Source: Bacillota bacterium (GTDB taxonomy: Bacteria; Bacillota; Negativicutes; Sporomusales; CTSoil-080). Taken from it: DNA of 64,000 bases. The notes below the pieces were generated by a model. That model did not search any database. It was not told the DNA's origin and saw only the letters and a list, made by a program, of their open reading frames with translations. A program made the position numbers and the translations under genes. Every line of letters starts with the position of its first letter. Within the stretch, counting starts at the first letter, position 1. Shown one piece after another: positions 47,719-57,923 of the stretch. The stretch is taken from positions 82,545 to 146,544 of the forward strand of contig JAGGAC010000011.1 in NCBI GenBank assembly GCA_017889635.1, in the 5' to 3' direction.

Positions 47719-49722
47719 TTACCCATTAACAACCATTGGCAAAGTAAAGCAAATAACACACCCCTGGCCTGCACCTTCGTCAACCCAAATTGAACCGCCA
47801 TGAACCTCAATAATTTCCTTCGCAATAGCCAACCCCAAGCCGCTGTTTTCGGTTGAAGTTTCCCTTGCTTCGCTGGCCCGGTAAAACCGTTCAAATACAT
47901 AGGGCCTATCATCCGGAGCAATCCCCACGCCATTATCAGCAACACAAAACATTACAGCGACATCACTAGAAATACCCACTAACCGACAACTAATAATAAT
48001 AACACCGTCATGCCCCATATAGCGTATCGCGTTAGAAAATAAATTTGCAAATACCTGGTCCAAACGACCAACATCCACTTCGACTACCGTCTCGGGGATA
48101 GGCAGCTTGAGTTCAAAACCGAAACCAGCGTTATTAATATCGAATTTATACTTTTGATAAACATTCCTGACCAAATCTTCAACAGTAATTGGCATCATCT
48201 GAAAACTCGTCTCATATGCTTCCAACTTCGCGAGTTCAAAAAGATCCTGAATAAGCCGATTGAGACCAAGCATTTTTGCTTGGATGCGTTTCAGATAGGT
48301 TTTCTGCTGCTCTGGCGATTCGGTTATATCCTCCAACAATAATTCTACATGCCCCAGCACCGAACTGACCGGAGTCCTTAAATCATGGGAAATATTGGCA
48401 AACATTCGCCGCCGGGATTGTTCCAGCAAAAATATTTGTTTAGTCCGCTTTTCAACCAGTTGCTCCATACAAGCCGAATATTGCTGTACCTTTGCCTGCA
48501 AGCGGAAAAAGCGTCGCGCCAATACTATTGCCATTGCCAGAATAAATACCCCAACCCCCCACATTGCAATATTCCTGGGAAAGTTCATGTACGCTCCCAC
48601 CATTTCTGTAACCCCGCCGCCAAAACCAATAACCAATCCGGCAAGCATTATCCGGCCATCTCCTTCGCCCTTATACACCTTATAAAATACATACATAAGG
48701 GTTACAAAACTAGCCAAAACAATAACAACATCATTAATCTTTAAATCAATAAACGTCCATATTCTCATATCACTAATAAAAATTGGCGCAACATCTAAAC
48801 AAATAGCATAGACGACTAGTCCTGCAGAAAAATATCCGAACAAATCTTCTGCCCGTTTTGTATTTTCAGACTTCCGCGAAGGCCAAATTTCATAAATAAA
48901 CCGTACAAAACATGGTACAACTAAAAAGAATCCAGCGTAATAGACACGGTAATCAGGGAACCATTCCAGATCAAGTATATACTTCCACTGAGTCATATAA
49001 AAGCTATAGATGGCCATTCCGATTGTACCCAATCCAAAAAAGAGATACTCGCGTTTTAACGACCTTATTATAAACAGAATAATCGCCAATACACCTACTG
49101 CCATAAAAATGCCGCAAACGATGAGATCTACTGCCTCTTTACGAAGCATACCGCGAAAAAGCGTATCATAATCGCCAATTGTTATCTTACCAGTGAATGT
49201 TCCTTCTGCCCTATCAATATGCCGTACCCTTACAGCAACCAAATTTTCGCCGCCAAAAACCAAAATATAGTTTGGTATTTGATAAATTCTTATTTTTTCG
49301 CCATCTAAATAGTGTTGATTAATTAACCCGCTGCTGCCAACCAAATGCCCGTTAACATACGTCTCATCAATTGCTCCTACCTTGTCCATCTTCAGTCCAA
49401 GATTGTTAAACGGTTTGCCTGGTGGAAGATAAATTCGTTTTCGATACCAAATATAACCCGGCCCCACCGGCAATTCTTTTTGCTCACATGCAACCTCATC
49501 CATCATTGACCAACCAGAATCATCATAAGTAGGACTCTTAAAATCTGCATTATCTTCCAGCTTAACCTTCCACTGTCCATTCTGAATAATTGGTTGGTTG
49601 AAACTTATAAACTCGCCATCTGCCTGCGTCTGACAAGAACCGGTCGCTAAAAGAGAACTTCCAGCTAATATGATAAATACCCCGATGAATACTCTTTTTG
49701 TTATCTTTAAACTGTAATTCAA
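47719..49722 (-). CDS. Sensor histidine kinase with extracytoplasmic beta-sandwich (sugar-binding-like) and 7TMR-DISM-type membrane domain
   Basis: GPGYIWYRKRIYLPP ... VNGHLVGSSG N-terminal fold resembling glycosyl hydrolase 2 sugar-binding domain; ~7 TM; ISHDLRTPVSSVLGHVELL; NSGLGLAIAKEIIEVHGG. Confidence 0.88.
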   Translation of the reverse strand: MNYSLKITKRVFIGVFIILAGSSLLATGSCQTQADGEFISFNQPIIQNGQWKVKLEDNADFKSPTYDDSGWSMMDEVACEQKELPVGPGYIWYRKRIYLPPGKPFNNLGLKMDKVGAIDETYVNGHLVGSSGLINQHYLDGEKIRIYQIPNYILVFGGENLVAVRVRHIDRAEGTFTGKITIGDYDTLFRGMLRKEAVDLIVCGIFMAVGVLAIILFIIRSLKREYLFFGLGTIGMAIYSFYMTQWKYILDLEWFPDYRVYYAGFFLVVPCFVRFIYEIWPSRKSENTKRAEDLFGYFSAGLVVYAICLDVAPIFISDMRIWTFIDLKINDVVIVLASFVTLMYVFYKVYKGEGDGRIMLAGLVIGFGGGVTEMVGAYMNFPRNIAMWGVGVFILAMAIVLARRFFRLQAKVQQYSACMEQLVEKRTKQIFLLEQSRRRMFANISHDLRTPVSSVLGHVELLLEDITESPEQQKTYLKRIQAKMLGLNRLIQDLFELAKLEAYETSFQMMPITVEDLVRNVYQKYKFDINNAGFGFELKLPIPETVVEVDVGRLDQVFANLFSNAIRYMGHDGVIIISCRLVGISSDVAVMFCVADNGVGIAPDDRPYVFERFYRASEARETSTENSGLGLAIAKEIIEVHGGSIWVDEGAGQGCVICFTLPMVVNG

Positions 49723-49803
49723 TACTATATGTCACCTCTCCCATTTCATGCAAAAAAATGTTCGTCAATTCACCATTATTATAAACTGATATCTTCAACA
49801 AGC

Positions 49804-49862
49804 ACAATAAGCAAACCCCCACCGAAAATTCCTTCGGCGGGGGTTTGCTTATTGCATTTTTT
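49804..49862. terminator. Bidirectional terminator
   Basis: AATAAGCAAACCCCC...GGGGGTTTGCTTATT with a T run. Confidence 0.85.
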
Positions 49863-49870
49863 TAAAGAGT

Positions 49871-51181
49871 CTACTTCACCGTTACGCCCATAGCTTTATT
49901 CAGAGATGCCTTACTGGTATTGTAATCATACAAGGCCTGAATATAATTAGTTTTAGCCGTATTTAGCGCCAAAACTGCGTCAAGAACATCCAGGTTTGTT
50001 CCCACGCCGGCATTATAACGGACTTCGGAAATTTTAAGATTTTCTGCCGCCTGGTTCACCGCAACCTGGGTTGTTTCAATCCGCTTTTCGGCTTCACGCA
50101 GGCTTAAGTAATACTGACGGACCTCTAAAAGAATCGTGTCGCGTTTTTGATCAGCATTTACCTTAGCTGTTTCCAGACTGGATTTAGCTTGATTAACCTT
50201 GGATTTTACCAGCCCCGAATCAAAGATGCTCCATGATGCAGTAAGAGCAACCGCCCAGTTGTTGTTTTCAGTGCCTGCGAAATGACTATCATTCCAGTTC
50301 TCTGACGCTGAAAGATTTACCGACGGCTTCTTACCGCTTTCGGCAACCTTAATACCTGCTTTGGCACTATCCACCTTAGCCCGATACTGGGCCATCTCCG
50401 GCCGATTCTCCAGCGCATACTTGGTGCAATCGGCAAGACTGGCCGAATACTTCTCATACTTTAGCTCTTCCTTGAGCTTTAGCTCAGTATCCAGCGGCAA
50501 GCCTGTGGCGTTATTCAAAGTAGCCATCGCCAAATCATAGTTGTTCTGAGCCTTGATCAGCGTAGCCTGGGCATTAGCCAGCGAAACCTGGCTGGACAAG
50601 ACATCTGTCTTGGCAACAGTACCAGCGGAGTACTGAAGGTTAACAATTTTTAAATGACTATTGTAATTGTCCACCGACTCCTTACTAACCGCCAAATTAT
50701 TACGGTACTGCAGCACACTGTAATAATCAGTGGTAACTGTCTGTTTTAGCTGCTGCTTAGTTGCTTCAAGATCAAGGTCAGAGACTTGTAAATTTAGTTT
50801 TGCCTGATCAATTTGGCCTTCCAGATTGCCGCCGGAATAAAGCGGCACTGAAAGCGTAAATGTGTTCTCAAAATCATTTGTATATACATACTGATACCTT
50901 CTGTTGAACAAGAGCTCATATGTACTATAACCATTATAACGTGTAGAAGTATGATTATAGTCCAAAGTAAAACCCTTGCCTGCTTTAGCCTGCTTTACCG
51001 CCCAAAAAGCCGAATCCCTGCTTGTAAGAGCAGTTTTCATACTGGCATTATTTTTCAGCGCCAACGCAATGCTCTCATCAAGTGACAGTTCGACAGGCGC
51101 AGCCAGCGCTGGTTGGCTGAGTGTGAGCACGAGAATAGCTGGTACTACTCCTTTGGCAAGCCACTTTTTGTATTGTTTCAC
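49871..51181 (-). CDS. TolC-family outer-membrane efflux protein
   Basis: LSLDESIALALKNNASMKTA...; duplicated TolC-like halves; KISEVRYNAGVGTNLDVLDA. Confidence 0.92.
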   Translation of the reverse strand: MKQYKKWLAKGVVPAILVLTLSQPALAAPVELSLDESIALALKNNASMKTALTSRDSAFWAVKQAKAGKGFTLDYNHTSTRYNGYSTYELLFNRRYQYVYTNDFENTFTLSVPLYSGGNLEGQIDQAKLNLQVSDLDLEATKQQLKQTVTTDYYSVLQYRNNLAVSKESVDNYNSHLKIVNLQYSAGTVAKTDVLSSQVSLANAQATLIKAQNNYDLAMATLNNATGLPLDTELKLKEELKYEKYSASLADCTKYALENRPEMAQYRAKVDSAKAGIKVAESGKKPSVNLSASENWNDSHFAGTENNNWAVALTASWSIFDSGLVKSKVNQAKSSLETAKVNADQKRDTILLEVRQYYLSLREAEKRIETTQVAVNQAAENLKISEVRYNAGVGTNLDVLDAVLALNTAKTNYIQALYDYNTSKASLNKAMGVTVK

Positions 51182-51323
51182 TAAAACTCCTCCTACGCGG
51201 GATTATTGCGCCCGCCTGCAAAATTTGCCTATTCCTATCGCTAACTGCAATACTGAACAAGCCAAAATCCTAAACGTGCCCGGAATAAAATTCACGAGCA
51301 CGTTTTCTTTGCTGCTCAACAGC

Positions 51324-52541
51324 TTATTCATACCGTAATGCGTCAATCGGATCCAGGAGCGCAGCCTTACGAGCCGGATAAATTCCAAAAAACAGCCCGA
51401 TAAATACCGATACGCCAAACGCCCCTATAATGGCGGCCGAAGAAACCACGGTCTCCATACTGGCCACCTTAGATATTGCATAGGACCCTCCTACTCCAAG
51501 AAGGATGCCTATCAAACCGCCGGTCACACTAACAACAATTGCTTCAATCAGAAATTGCAGCAGGATATTTCTAAAGGTTGCTCCCAGTGCCTTTCTGATG
51601 CCGATTTCGCGCGTACGCTCAGTCACCGAAACCAACATAATATTCATAATTCCAATCCCGCCAACCAACAGCGAAATAGCGGCAACCCCGCCGAGAAATA
51701 ACGTAAGCGCACTGGTACTTTCCTTCATCGTCTCCATAATCGCTGTCAGGTTGCGAACCGTGAAATCGTCGTCGGCCTTTGCCGCCAGATGGTGACGGGT
51801 CCTAAGTAAGCTGGTAATATCCTCCTGAACCTTATCAAGCACCTGCTCACTCTCGGCTTGGATATTTATATTATTTACATAGGTTTGACCAATAAGCCGG
51901 TCTTGGGCGGTAGTAATCGGCACAAGAATAATATCGTCCTGATCCTGCCCCATCGAGGACTGCCCTTTGCTTTCCAATACTCCGATAACCCGAAACGGCG
52001 CTTTACCGATTCGAATGGTTTGACCAATAGGATCGGAACCGCTAAACAGATTGGTAGCAACGGTTTGCCCGATTACTGCCACCCTGGCCCGTGACTCATC
52101 ATCACTGTTAGTAAAAAAGGTTCCAGAACCGACCTTATAATCGCGGATATATAAAATTTCGGTTGTCGTTCCCTGAACAGAAGTATTCCAGTTTTGACCA
52201 CCGGCAATAACCTGGAAAGTTCCACTGACCGAGGGCACTACATGAGCGACACCGCTAATTTCCTTAGCAATGGCTTTAGCATCCTGGTTGGTTAAAGTAA
52301 TATTGGAACCGGCAGCCGAATGAGCAACACCGGCGGCTTTAGAAGCTCCCGGCATAACAACAATAAGATTACTGCCCAAACTAGCAATAGACTTCTGTAC
52401 CTTTTGCTGGACACCCATCCCTAGGGAGACTAGTGAAACCACGGCGCCAACGCCAATAATTATTCCCAGCATCGTTAGAGCTGAACGGAGTTTATTGGCC
52501 CGTAGTCCTTCGAAAGCAATCAGGACACTTTCCCAGAACAC
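51324..52541 (-). CDS. MacB-type ABC transporter permease
   Basis: [58 protein letters not shown]. Confidence 0.92.
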   Translation of the reverse strand: MFWESVLIAFEGLRANKLRSALTMLGIIIGVGAVVSLVSLGMGVQQKVQKSIASLGSNLIVVMPGASKAAGVAHSAAGSNITLTNQDAKAIAKEISGVAHVVPSVSGTFQVIAGGQNWNTSVQGTTTEILYIRDYKVGSGTFFTNSDDESRARVAVIGQTVATNLFSGSDPIGQTIRIGKAPFRVIGVLESKGQSSMGQDQDDIILVPITTAQDRLIGQTYVNNINIQAESEQVLDKVQEDITSLLRTRHHLAAKADDDFTVRNLTAIMETMKESTSALTLFLGGVAAISLLVGGIGIMNIMLVSVTERTREIGIRKALGATFRNILLQFLIEAIVVSVTGGLIGILLGVGGSYAISKVASMETVVSSAAIIGAFGVSVFIGLFFGIYPARKAALLDPIDALRYE

Positions 52542-53233
52542 CCCGTCACCCCCTGTTTAACTTCGTCGTTTAAAATCAGCCCATCACGAACATGAATAAC
52601 CCTGCGGGCATAATCGGCAATATCAGGTTCATGGGTTACCAAAATAACCATTCGCCCTTGCCCATTCAGATGGCAAAAGATATCCATAATCTCGATACTT
52701 GACTTTGTATCTAAATTTCCGGTCGGTTCGTCGGCGATAATAATCGCTGGATCGCCTACCAGGGCGCGAGCTATTGCCACCCGCTGGCGCTGCCCCCCCG
52801 AAAGCTCATTGGGCCGGTGCTCCATCCGCTCGCCAAGGCCGACACTTGCCAGCGCAGCCGCAGCCCTTTTCTGCCGTTCCTGCTTACTTACTCCGGCATA
52901 AACTAAAGGCAGGGCTACATTTTGCAGTGATGACATCCTGGGCAGCAAATTGAAATTTTGAAATACAAACCCAATCCTTTTATTCCGAGCCAGTGCCAGT
53001 TGGTCATCATTCATCGAGGCCACTTCCTGACCTGCTAAACGGTATGATCCGCTAGTCGGCCAGTCGAGACAGCCAAGAATATTCATCAGCGTTGACTTTC
53101 CTGACCCTGATGGACCAATGATGGCCACAAATTCGCCCTCATTAATTGATAGTGTTACCCCAGCCAAAGCATGGACGGTAGTATCACCCATTTGATAAAT
53201 TTTCGTTACATCCGTTAATGCAATAGTCATCAT
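52520..53233 (-). CDS. MacB-type ABC transporter ATP-binding protein
   Basis: [50 protein letters not shown]. Confidence 0.96.
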   Translation of the reverse strand: MMTIALTDVTKIYQMGDTTVHALAGVTLSINEGEFVAIIGPSGSGKSTLMNILGCLDWPTSGSYRLAGQEVASMNDDQLALARNKRIGFVFQNFNLLPRMSSLQNVALPLVYAGVSKQERQKRAAAALASVGLGERMEHRPNELSGGQRQRVAIARALVGDPAIIIADEPTGNLDTKSSIEIMDIFCHLNGQGRMVILVTHEPDIADYARRVIHVRDGLILNDEVKQGVTGCSGKVS

Positions 53234-53246
53234 ATTCCTCCTGCCC

Positions 53247-54323
53247 CTACATCGGAGGCGGTGGTCCCTGATTCTGATTACTCTTGGTCGTTGTCTGTTT
53301 TGTCGGTAATACGATTACGTCACCTTCATTTAAACCGCTGAGGACTTCTACCTTCTCGTCATCGCGCAATCCCAAAGTAACCGGCACATTCTCGGTTTTA
53401 CCATTAGCCATCACCTGAACATACTGCCCGGTTTTGTCACTTCTAAGCGCAGACAACGGCACAACCAAGACATTTTTACTTTCCCCAACATTAATTGTTG
53501 CTCTGGCTGTCATAGTAGGAAAGAGCAACCCCTCCGGCGCATCAACCCTTACATATACTGGATAATAGACGACATTTGACGAAGTTGTGGCATCCCGCGA
53601 AATGCTTGCCACCTTGCCGGTGAAGGTTTTGTCAGCATGAGAGTCGACAGTAAAAGTCGCCATTTGACCAACTTTTACCTTACCAATATCCGATTCGTCC
53701 ACAAGAACTTTGACTTGCATAATTGACATATCGGCAATCGTCAAAATTGTCTGGGCCGAAGAAATACCCTGTACTACTGTCTCGCCAGCGGGAGTCGGCG
53801 TGCCGATTACCATGCCATCAACAGGCGCAGTAATCACATAGTAACCTAACTGCGTACCATAGTTATCATAATTTGATTTAGCTACAAGGTAATCGGTGCG
53901 ATCCGACTCTAACTGTTGCTCTGACTCGCCGCCGATAGCTGCCAGCTTCATACTGCGCTCGTAAATGGCAGCAGTTTTATCCATCGTGGCCTTATACTGA
54001 GCAAGCTGAGCCCGAACAGCAGAGTCATCAAGAACAAATAAGACTTGGCCTTTCTTCACGATGTCATTTTCCGCAACTCGAACTTCGCTAATCAGACCTG
54101 TAACCCGTGAAGCAACCGCAACCGAATTAACTGCCGCTACAGTCCCTGTAGCAGAAACCGATGCCAAAACATCACCACGCCCCACAGTAACTGTAGCTAT
54201 AGCAGTAGCTGGAGCACTGGTTTTTTTATAATACATTACTCCGCCGCCAACCAGCACCGCCAAAATCAGCACCGCAATAATCCAGCCTTTATACCGCTTA
54301 ATTATCTTCCATATTGCCTGCAT
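53247..54323 (-). CDS. MacA/HlyD-type periplasmic adaptor subunit
   Basis: N-terminal [32 protein letters not shown]; start at 54323 preceded by CGAGGTC. Confidence 0.9.
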   Translation of the reverse strand: MQAIWKIIKRYKGWIIAVLILAVLVGGGVMYYKKTSAPATAIATVTVGRGDVLASVSATGTVAAVNSVAVASRVTGLISEVRVAENDIVKKGQVLFVLDDSAVRAQLAQYKATMDKTAAIYERSMKLAAIGGESEQQLESDRTDYLVAKSNYDNYGTQLGYYVITAPVDGMVIGTPTPAGETVVQGISSAQTILTIADMSIMQVKVLVDESDIGKVKVGQMATFTVDSHADKTFTGKVASISRDATTSSNVVYYPVYVRVDAPEGLLFPTMTARATINVGESKNVLVVPLSALRSDKTGQYVQVMANGKTENVPVTLGLRDDEKVEVLSGLNEGDVIVLPTKQTTTKSNQNQGPPPPM

Positions 54324-54360
54324 CGTTTGACCTCGCTTGTCCATCAAATTTATTTAGCTT

Positions 54361-54403
54361 ATTTTATTTCATTATGCCGGAGGATTGTTACAACTGTGTT
54401 ACA
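54361..54403 (-). promoter_or_regulatory. macA operon promoter with 19-bp direct-repeat operator
   Basis: Minus strand TGTAACACAGTTGTAACAA (54403-54385), 18 nt, then TAAAAT -10. Confidence 0.75.
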
Positions 54404-54613
54404 GATATTTGTAATATATTCTTATCTTTCAAAGACTGATCTAACTTACTTATTGAACACGTTAAACACTAAATCCTGCCTGGCGCTATTGGATAAAAGT
54501 AGCTTTGCTGCTTAAAGTTAATAACTTAATTTAAAACCGGCATTGACGTACTATACCTCTGACATTATGCTATATATGAGATAATTTTTGCAGAGTAAGG
54601 AGAGTATACATAC

Positions 54614-55303
54614 GTGAGTAAAATTGTTTTAGTTGTTGATGATGAACTTAGGATGCGAAAATTAATATCCGACTTTCTGGTTCGGGAAAGCTACTCCATT
54701 GTAGAAGCCGACAACGGAGAAACAGCCCTCGAAATTCTTTCCCAGCAAAAGATTGATCTTGTCATTTTAGATGTAATGATGCCAAAATACGATGGCTGGG
54801 CAGTATGCCGGGAAATTCGCAAAACGTCTACTATCCCTATTATAATGTTGACAGCCAAAAGCGAGGAAGTCGACCAACTTTTCGGTTTTGAGCTGGGAGT
54901 AGATGAATATATTACCAAGCCCTTTAGTCCTAGAGTGCTCACAGCCAGGGTAAATGCCCTATTCCGCCGGATTGACAACGACCCTGTTGATGTTCAGCCT
55001 GCACCGGTATCCACCTCTTTCGCCGGCTTACAAATCGATCCCGACGCCCGGTTCGTAACTATTGAAGGCTCTCGGTTAGATCTTACGCCCAAAGAATACG
55101 ATCTACTTGTTTATCTCGCTGAGAATAAAGGCCGGGCCCTAAGTCGTGAACAAATCCTCAATCATATCTGGAGTTTTGACTATTTCGGCGACCTTCGGAC
55201 CGTTGATACCCATATAAACAGGCTGAGAACAAAAATGGGGTCACATAGCAGTCTTATTCAAACAATACGAGGTTTTGGCTACCGTTTTGAGGTAGATCAA
55301 TGA
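54614..55303 (+). CDS. OmpR/PhoB-family response regulator
   Basis: VVDDELRMRKLISDFL; DLVILDVMMPKYDGWAVCR; DEYITKPFSPRVLTARV. Confidence 0.95.
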   Translation: MSKIVLVVDDELRMRKLISDFLVRESYSIVEADNGETALEILSQQKIDLVILDVMMPKYDGWAVCREIRKTSTIPIIMLTAKSEEVDQLFGFELGVDEYITKPFSPRVLTARVNALFRRIDNDPVDVQPAPVSTSFAGLQIDPDARFVTIEGSRLDLTPKEYDLLVYLAENKGRALSREQILNHIWSFDYFGDLRTVDTHINRLRTKMGSHSSLIQTIRGFGYRFEVDQ

Positions 55304-56799
55304 CTTCAATCAGAACAAGACTCTTCTTAAACACAAGCTTTCTTGTAATATTTTTCATGTTCGTTGGCTGGTTACTTAGCACCCTTATTTTAGAGGAATA
55401 TTATCTTTGGAATAAAAAACACAGCATTGTAGAAAATAGCAAAATTATTGAACAAATCTACAATGCTAATGATCCCAACATTTCACTGGAGCTTGAGCGA
55501 ATTGGCAGCAATCTTGGGGCCGGCATTATCATAACCAATCAGGACGGTTATATAAAGTACAGTTCCATGGGGCGAATCGGTGAACCAAACGCATTTTTTA
55601 TGCCGCAAGATCACCACGGTGACAACCCCGCCTTTCCACCCCATAAAACCATGCCGAAACTAGTTCTAAAGACAAGTGAAACCATTGACGAAAACTCGGT
55701 TATTGAAGTTGAAGAAGATCAAATCCTCAATATTGATTTTCTAAGTTACAAACGCATTTTAAATAACAATGATATACTAAGAATTCGCGTGCCTTTAGCA
55801 GCTTTATCAGAAAGCGCGGCTTATGCCAGCAAATTTCTGGCTTTTTCCGGGATAATATCAATCCTGATCGGCTGCGTCTGGGCTTTCTTCTTTGCTAAGA
55901 AGTTCACAGTCCCGTTATTAGAACTCAGTGATGTTGCCCAAAGCATCTCCCAGCTTAATTTTACCCAAAGTTGCACCATCCGGAGCAATGACGAAATCGG
56001 CATCCTGGGTAAAAGTATCAATAACCTTTCTTACCAACTAAATAAAGCGATATCTGAACTCAACCAGAAAAATTTGCAATTATTGAAAGACGTTGAGAAA
56101 GAACGCCGGCTTGAAAAATTACGCAAAAACTTTATTTCCAGCGTATCCCACGAACTTAAAACACCTATTTCCCTCATCTTAGGCTATGCCGAAGGCCTAA
56201 AAGAAAACGTTATAAATGACGAAGAACAAAAAGATTACTATTGTTCGGTAATTATTGACGAAGCCAATAAACTGGACAAACTTGTCAAAGATCTGCTTGA
56301 TCTGTCGCAAATCGAATCAGGCTTTTTTCGTCTTGATAGAACTGACTTCGACTTGTCGTTACTCTTAGATCAAATTGTCCTAAAATACCGAACGGTATTT
56401 CTGGAAAAAAACCTCTCCCTCCAACTAGAAAAAGCGCCTCAGCTTTTGGCCAACGGCGATGCCATGCGCATTGAACAAGTACTTGCCAACTTTTTGAACA
56501 ATGCCCTCGACCATGTTGATAGCTCAGGACTCATTGAGATCAATGCCCAGGAGATTAACAACAAAATCAGAGTGTCTGTATTTAATACCGGCAATCATAT
56601 TCCCAGCGACAGTCTGGACAACCTGTGGTTAAGTTTTTATAAAGTCGACCAAGCCAGAACAAGAGCCTTCGGAGGCTATGGCTTAGGCCTCTCAGTTGTC
56701 CGTGGCATCCAGGAACTTCACAACAATGCCTTTGGGGTTGAAAACATCACAGGCGGCGTGAAATTTTGGTTCGAACTTGATCTTGCCACTAAAATATAA
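55300..56799 (+). CDS. Sensor histidine kinase (HAMP, HisKA, HATPase)
   Basis: SSVSHELKTPISLILGYAEGLKENV; GGYGLGLSVVRGIQELH. Confidence 0.94.
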   Translation: MTSIRTRLFLNTSFLVIFFMFVGWLLSTLILEEYYLWNKKHSIVENSKIIEQIYNANDPNISLELERIGSNLGAGIIITNQDGYIKYSSMGRIGEPNAFFMPQDHHGDNPAFPPHKTMPKLVLKTSETIDENSVIEVEEDQILNIDFLSYKRILNNNDILRIRVPLAALSESAAYASKFLAFSGIISILIGCVWAFFFAKKFTVPLLELSDVAQSISQLNFTQSCTIRSNDEIGILGKSINNLSYQLNKAISELNQKNLQLLKDVEKERRLEKLRKNFISSVSHELKTPISLILGYAEGLKENVINDEEQKDYYCSVIIDEANKLDKLVKDLLDLSQIESGFFRLDRTDFDLSLLLDQIVLKYRTVFLEKNLSLQLEKAPQLLANGDAMRIEQVLANFLNNALDHVDSSGLIEINAQEINNKIRVSVFNTGNHIPSDSLDNLWLSFYKVDQARTRAFGGYGLGLSVVRGIQELHNNAFGVENITGGVKFWFELDLATKI

Positions 56800-56815
56800 C
56801 AATTATATAATCTCT

Positions 56816-56858
56816 TGTAACACAATTGTAACAAACTTATTTCAAAATAAACTATAAT
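56816..56858 (+). promoter_or_regulatory. Promoter with 19-bp direct-repeat operator upstream of the repeat-protein gene
   Basis: TGTAACACAATTGTAACAA (56816-56834), 18 nt, then TATAAT (56853-56858). Confidence 0.78.
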
Positions 56859-56889
56859 GAATTTCAAATTTAGTGATGGAGGAATAAGA

Positions 56890-57669
56890 ATGTTAAATAC
56901 AAAGCTCAAAAGACTTACCGGCGGGCTTGTTGCAGGCTGTCTGGTACTATCGCTTTCCGGCTATGCCCTGGCCCAATCAAACTGCCAAGCCCCGCCGCCG
57001 CCTGCCAGTGAAAACTTGCAGCCGCCGCCTGATTGCAGGCCGCCTATTGAAAACAACCTAAAAAAACTGGTCAATGATCGCATCATCACCCAAGCACAAG
57101 CCGATAAGGTTTTAGCCTTTTTCAATGAAAAAGCTAAAAAACGCCAGGCTAATTGTGATAAAATGAAAAATATGACCCCTGAAGAGCGTCAGGCATTCAT
57201 GGACAAAAACAGAAAAGCTCCCGAGGATCTCATTCGCGACCTTGCGAAAAAAGCCAACTTAACAAAAGAGCAGGCACAAACTGTGGCGGACGCGCTTCGT
57301 CCCCCTATGCATCCGGGAATGCAGCCCCCACCACCGCCTAATATGCAACAAAATATTGAGGCTAGCCTAAAAAAATTAGTTAATAATACTGTCATTACCC
57401 AAGCACAATCCGACAGTATTCTAACCTTTTTAAAAGAAAAAGCTAAAAATCGCCAGGCAGACTTTGATAAAATGAAAAGTATGCCCCCCGAAGACCGGCA
57501 TACTTTCATGGAGAAGAACAGAAAGGCTCCCGAGGATCTCATTCGCGACTTAGCGCAAAAGGTCAACTTAACAGAAGACCAAGCGAAAGCTGTGGCTGAC
57601 GCGCTTCGTCCGCCAATGCCGCCAGGAATGCAACCTCCTCCGCCTCCTGACGCTCCACCAATTAAATAG
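56890..57669 (+). CDS. Secreted Pro-rich protein with two ~103-aa internal repeats
   Basis: Signal peptide MLNTKLKRLTGGLVAGCLVLSLSGYALAQ; GGAGG RBS; repeats IENNLKKLVNDRIITQAQADKVLAFFNEKAKKRQA... / IEASLKKLVNNTVITQAQSDSILTFLKEKAKNRQA.... Confidence 0.85.
   Translation: MLNTKLKRLTGGLVAGCLVLSLSGYALAQSNCQAPPPPASENLQPPPDCRPPIENNLKKLVNDRIITQAQADKVLAFFNEKAKKRQANCDKMKNMTPEERQAFMDKNRKAPEDLIRDLAKKANLTKEQAQTVADALRPPMHPGMQPPPPPNMQQNIEASLKKLVNNTVITQAQSDSILTFLKEKAKNRQADFDKMKSMPPEDRHTFMEKNRKAPEDLIRDLAQKVNLTEDQAKAVADALRPPMPPGMQPPPPPDAPPIK
57046..57669 (+). repeat. Intragenic tandem duplication (unit ~309 bp)
   Basis: Units begin at 57046 and 57355; near-identical stretch AAAGCTCCCGAGGATCTCATTCGCGAC / AAGGCTCCCGAGGATCTCATTCGCGAC. 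Confidence 0.9.
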
Positions 57670-57923
57670 TATAAACCTATGATAAGGCAATTGGAGATAC
57701 TTACCAATTTATGGCTAAGTATCCCTCAATTGTCTTTAACTGTAACTATTAGCCAGTAACCTTCCCGAATTGTAACCGACACCTTTTGCTTGCTTTTTTT
57801 CTTTGAATTTCATTTGAAATCTCTTTGTTTTTACAAAGGAATTTCAAAGAAACCTTGGTTAAGATAAGATATGTAATTTACAGTTGGAAAATTATTATAA
57901 AATTATAGTAAAGGGTGTTGCTA

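Noticed and set aside
57189-57707. 172-aa antisense ORF opposite the Pro-rich repeat gene
   Set aside because: Gly/Ser-rich translation is the shadow of the Pro-rich codons and repeats on the + strand; no RBS or family support.
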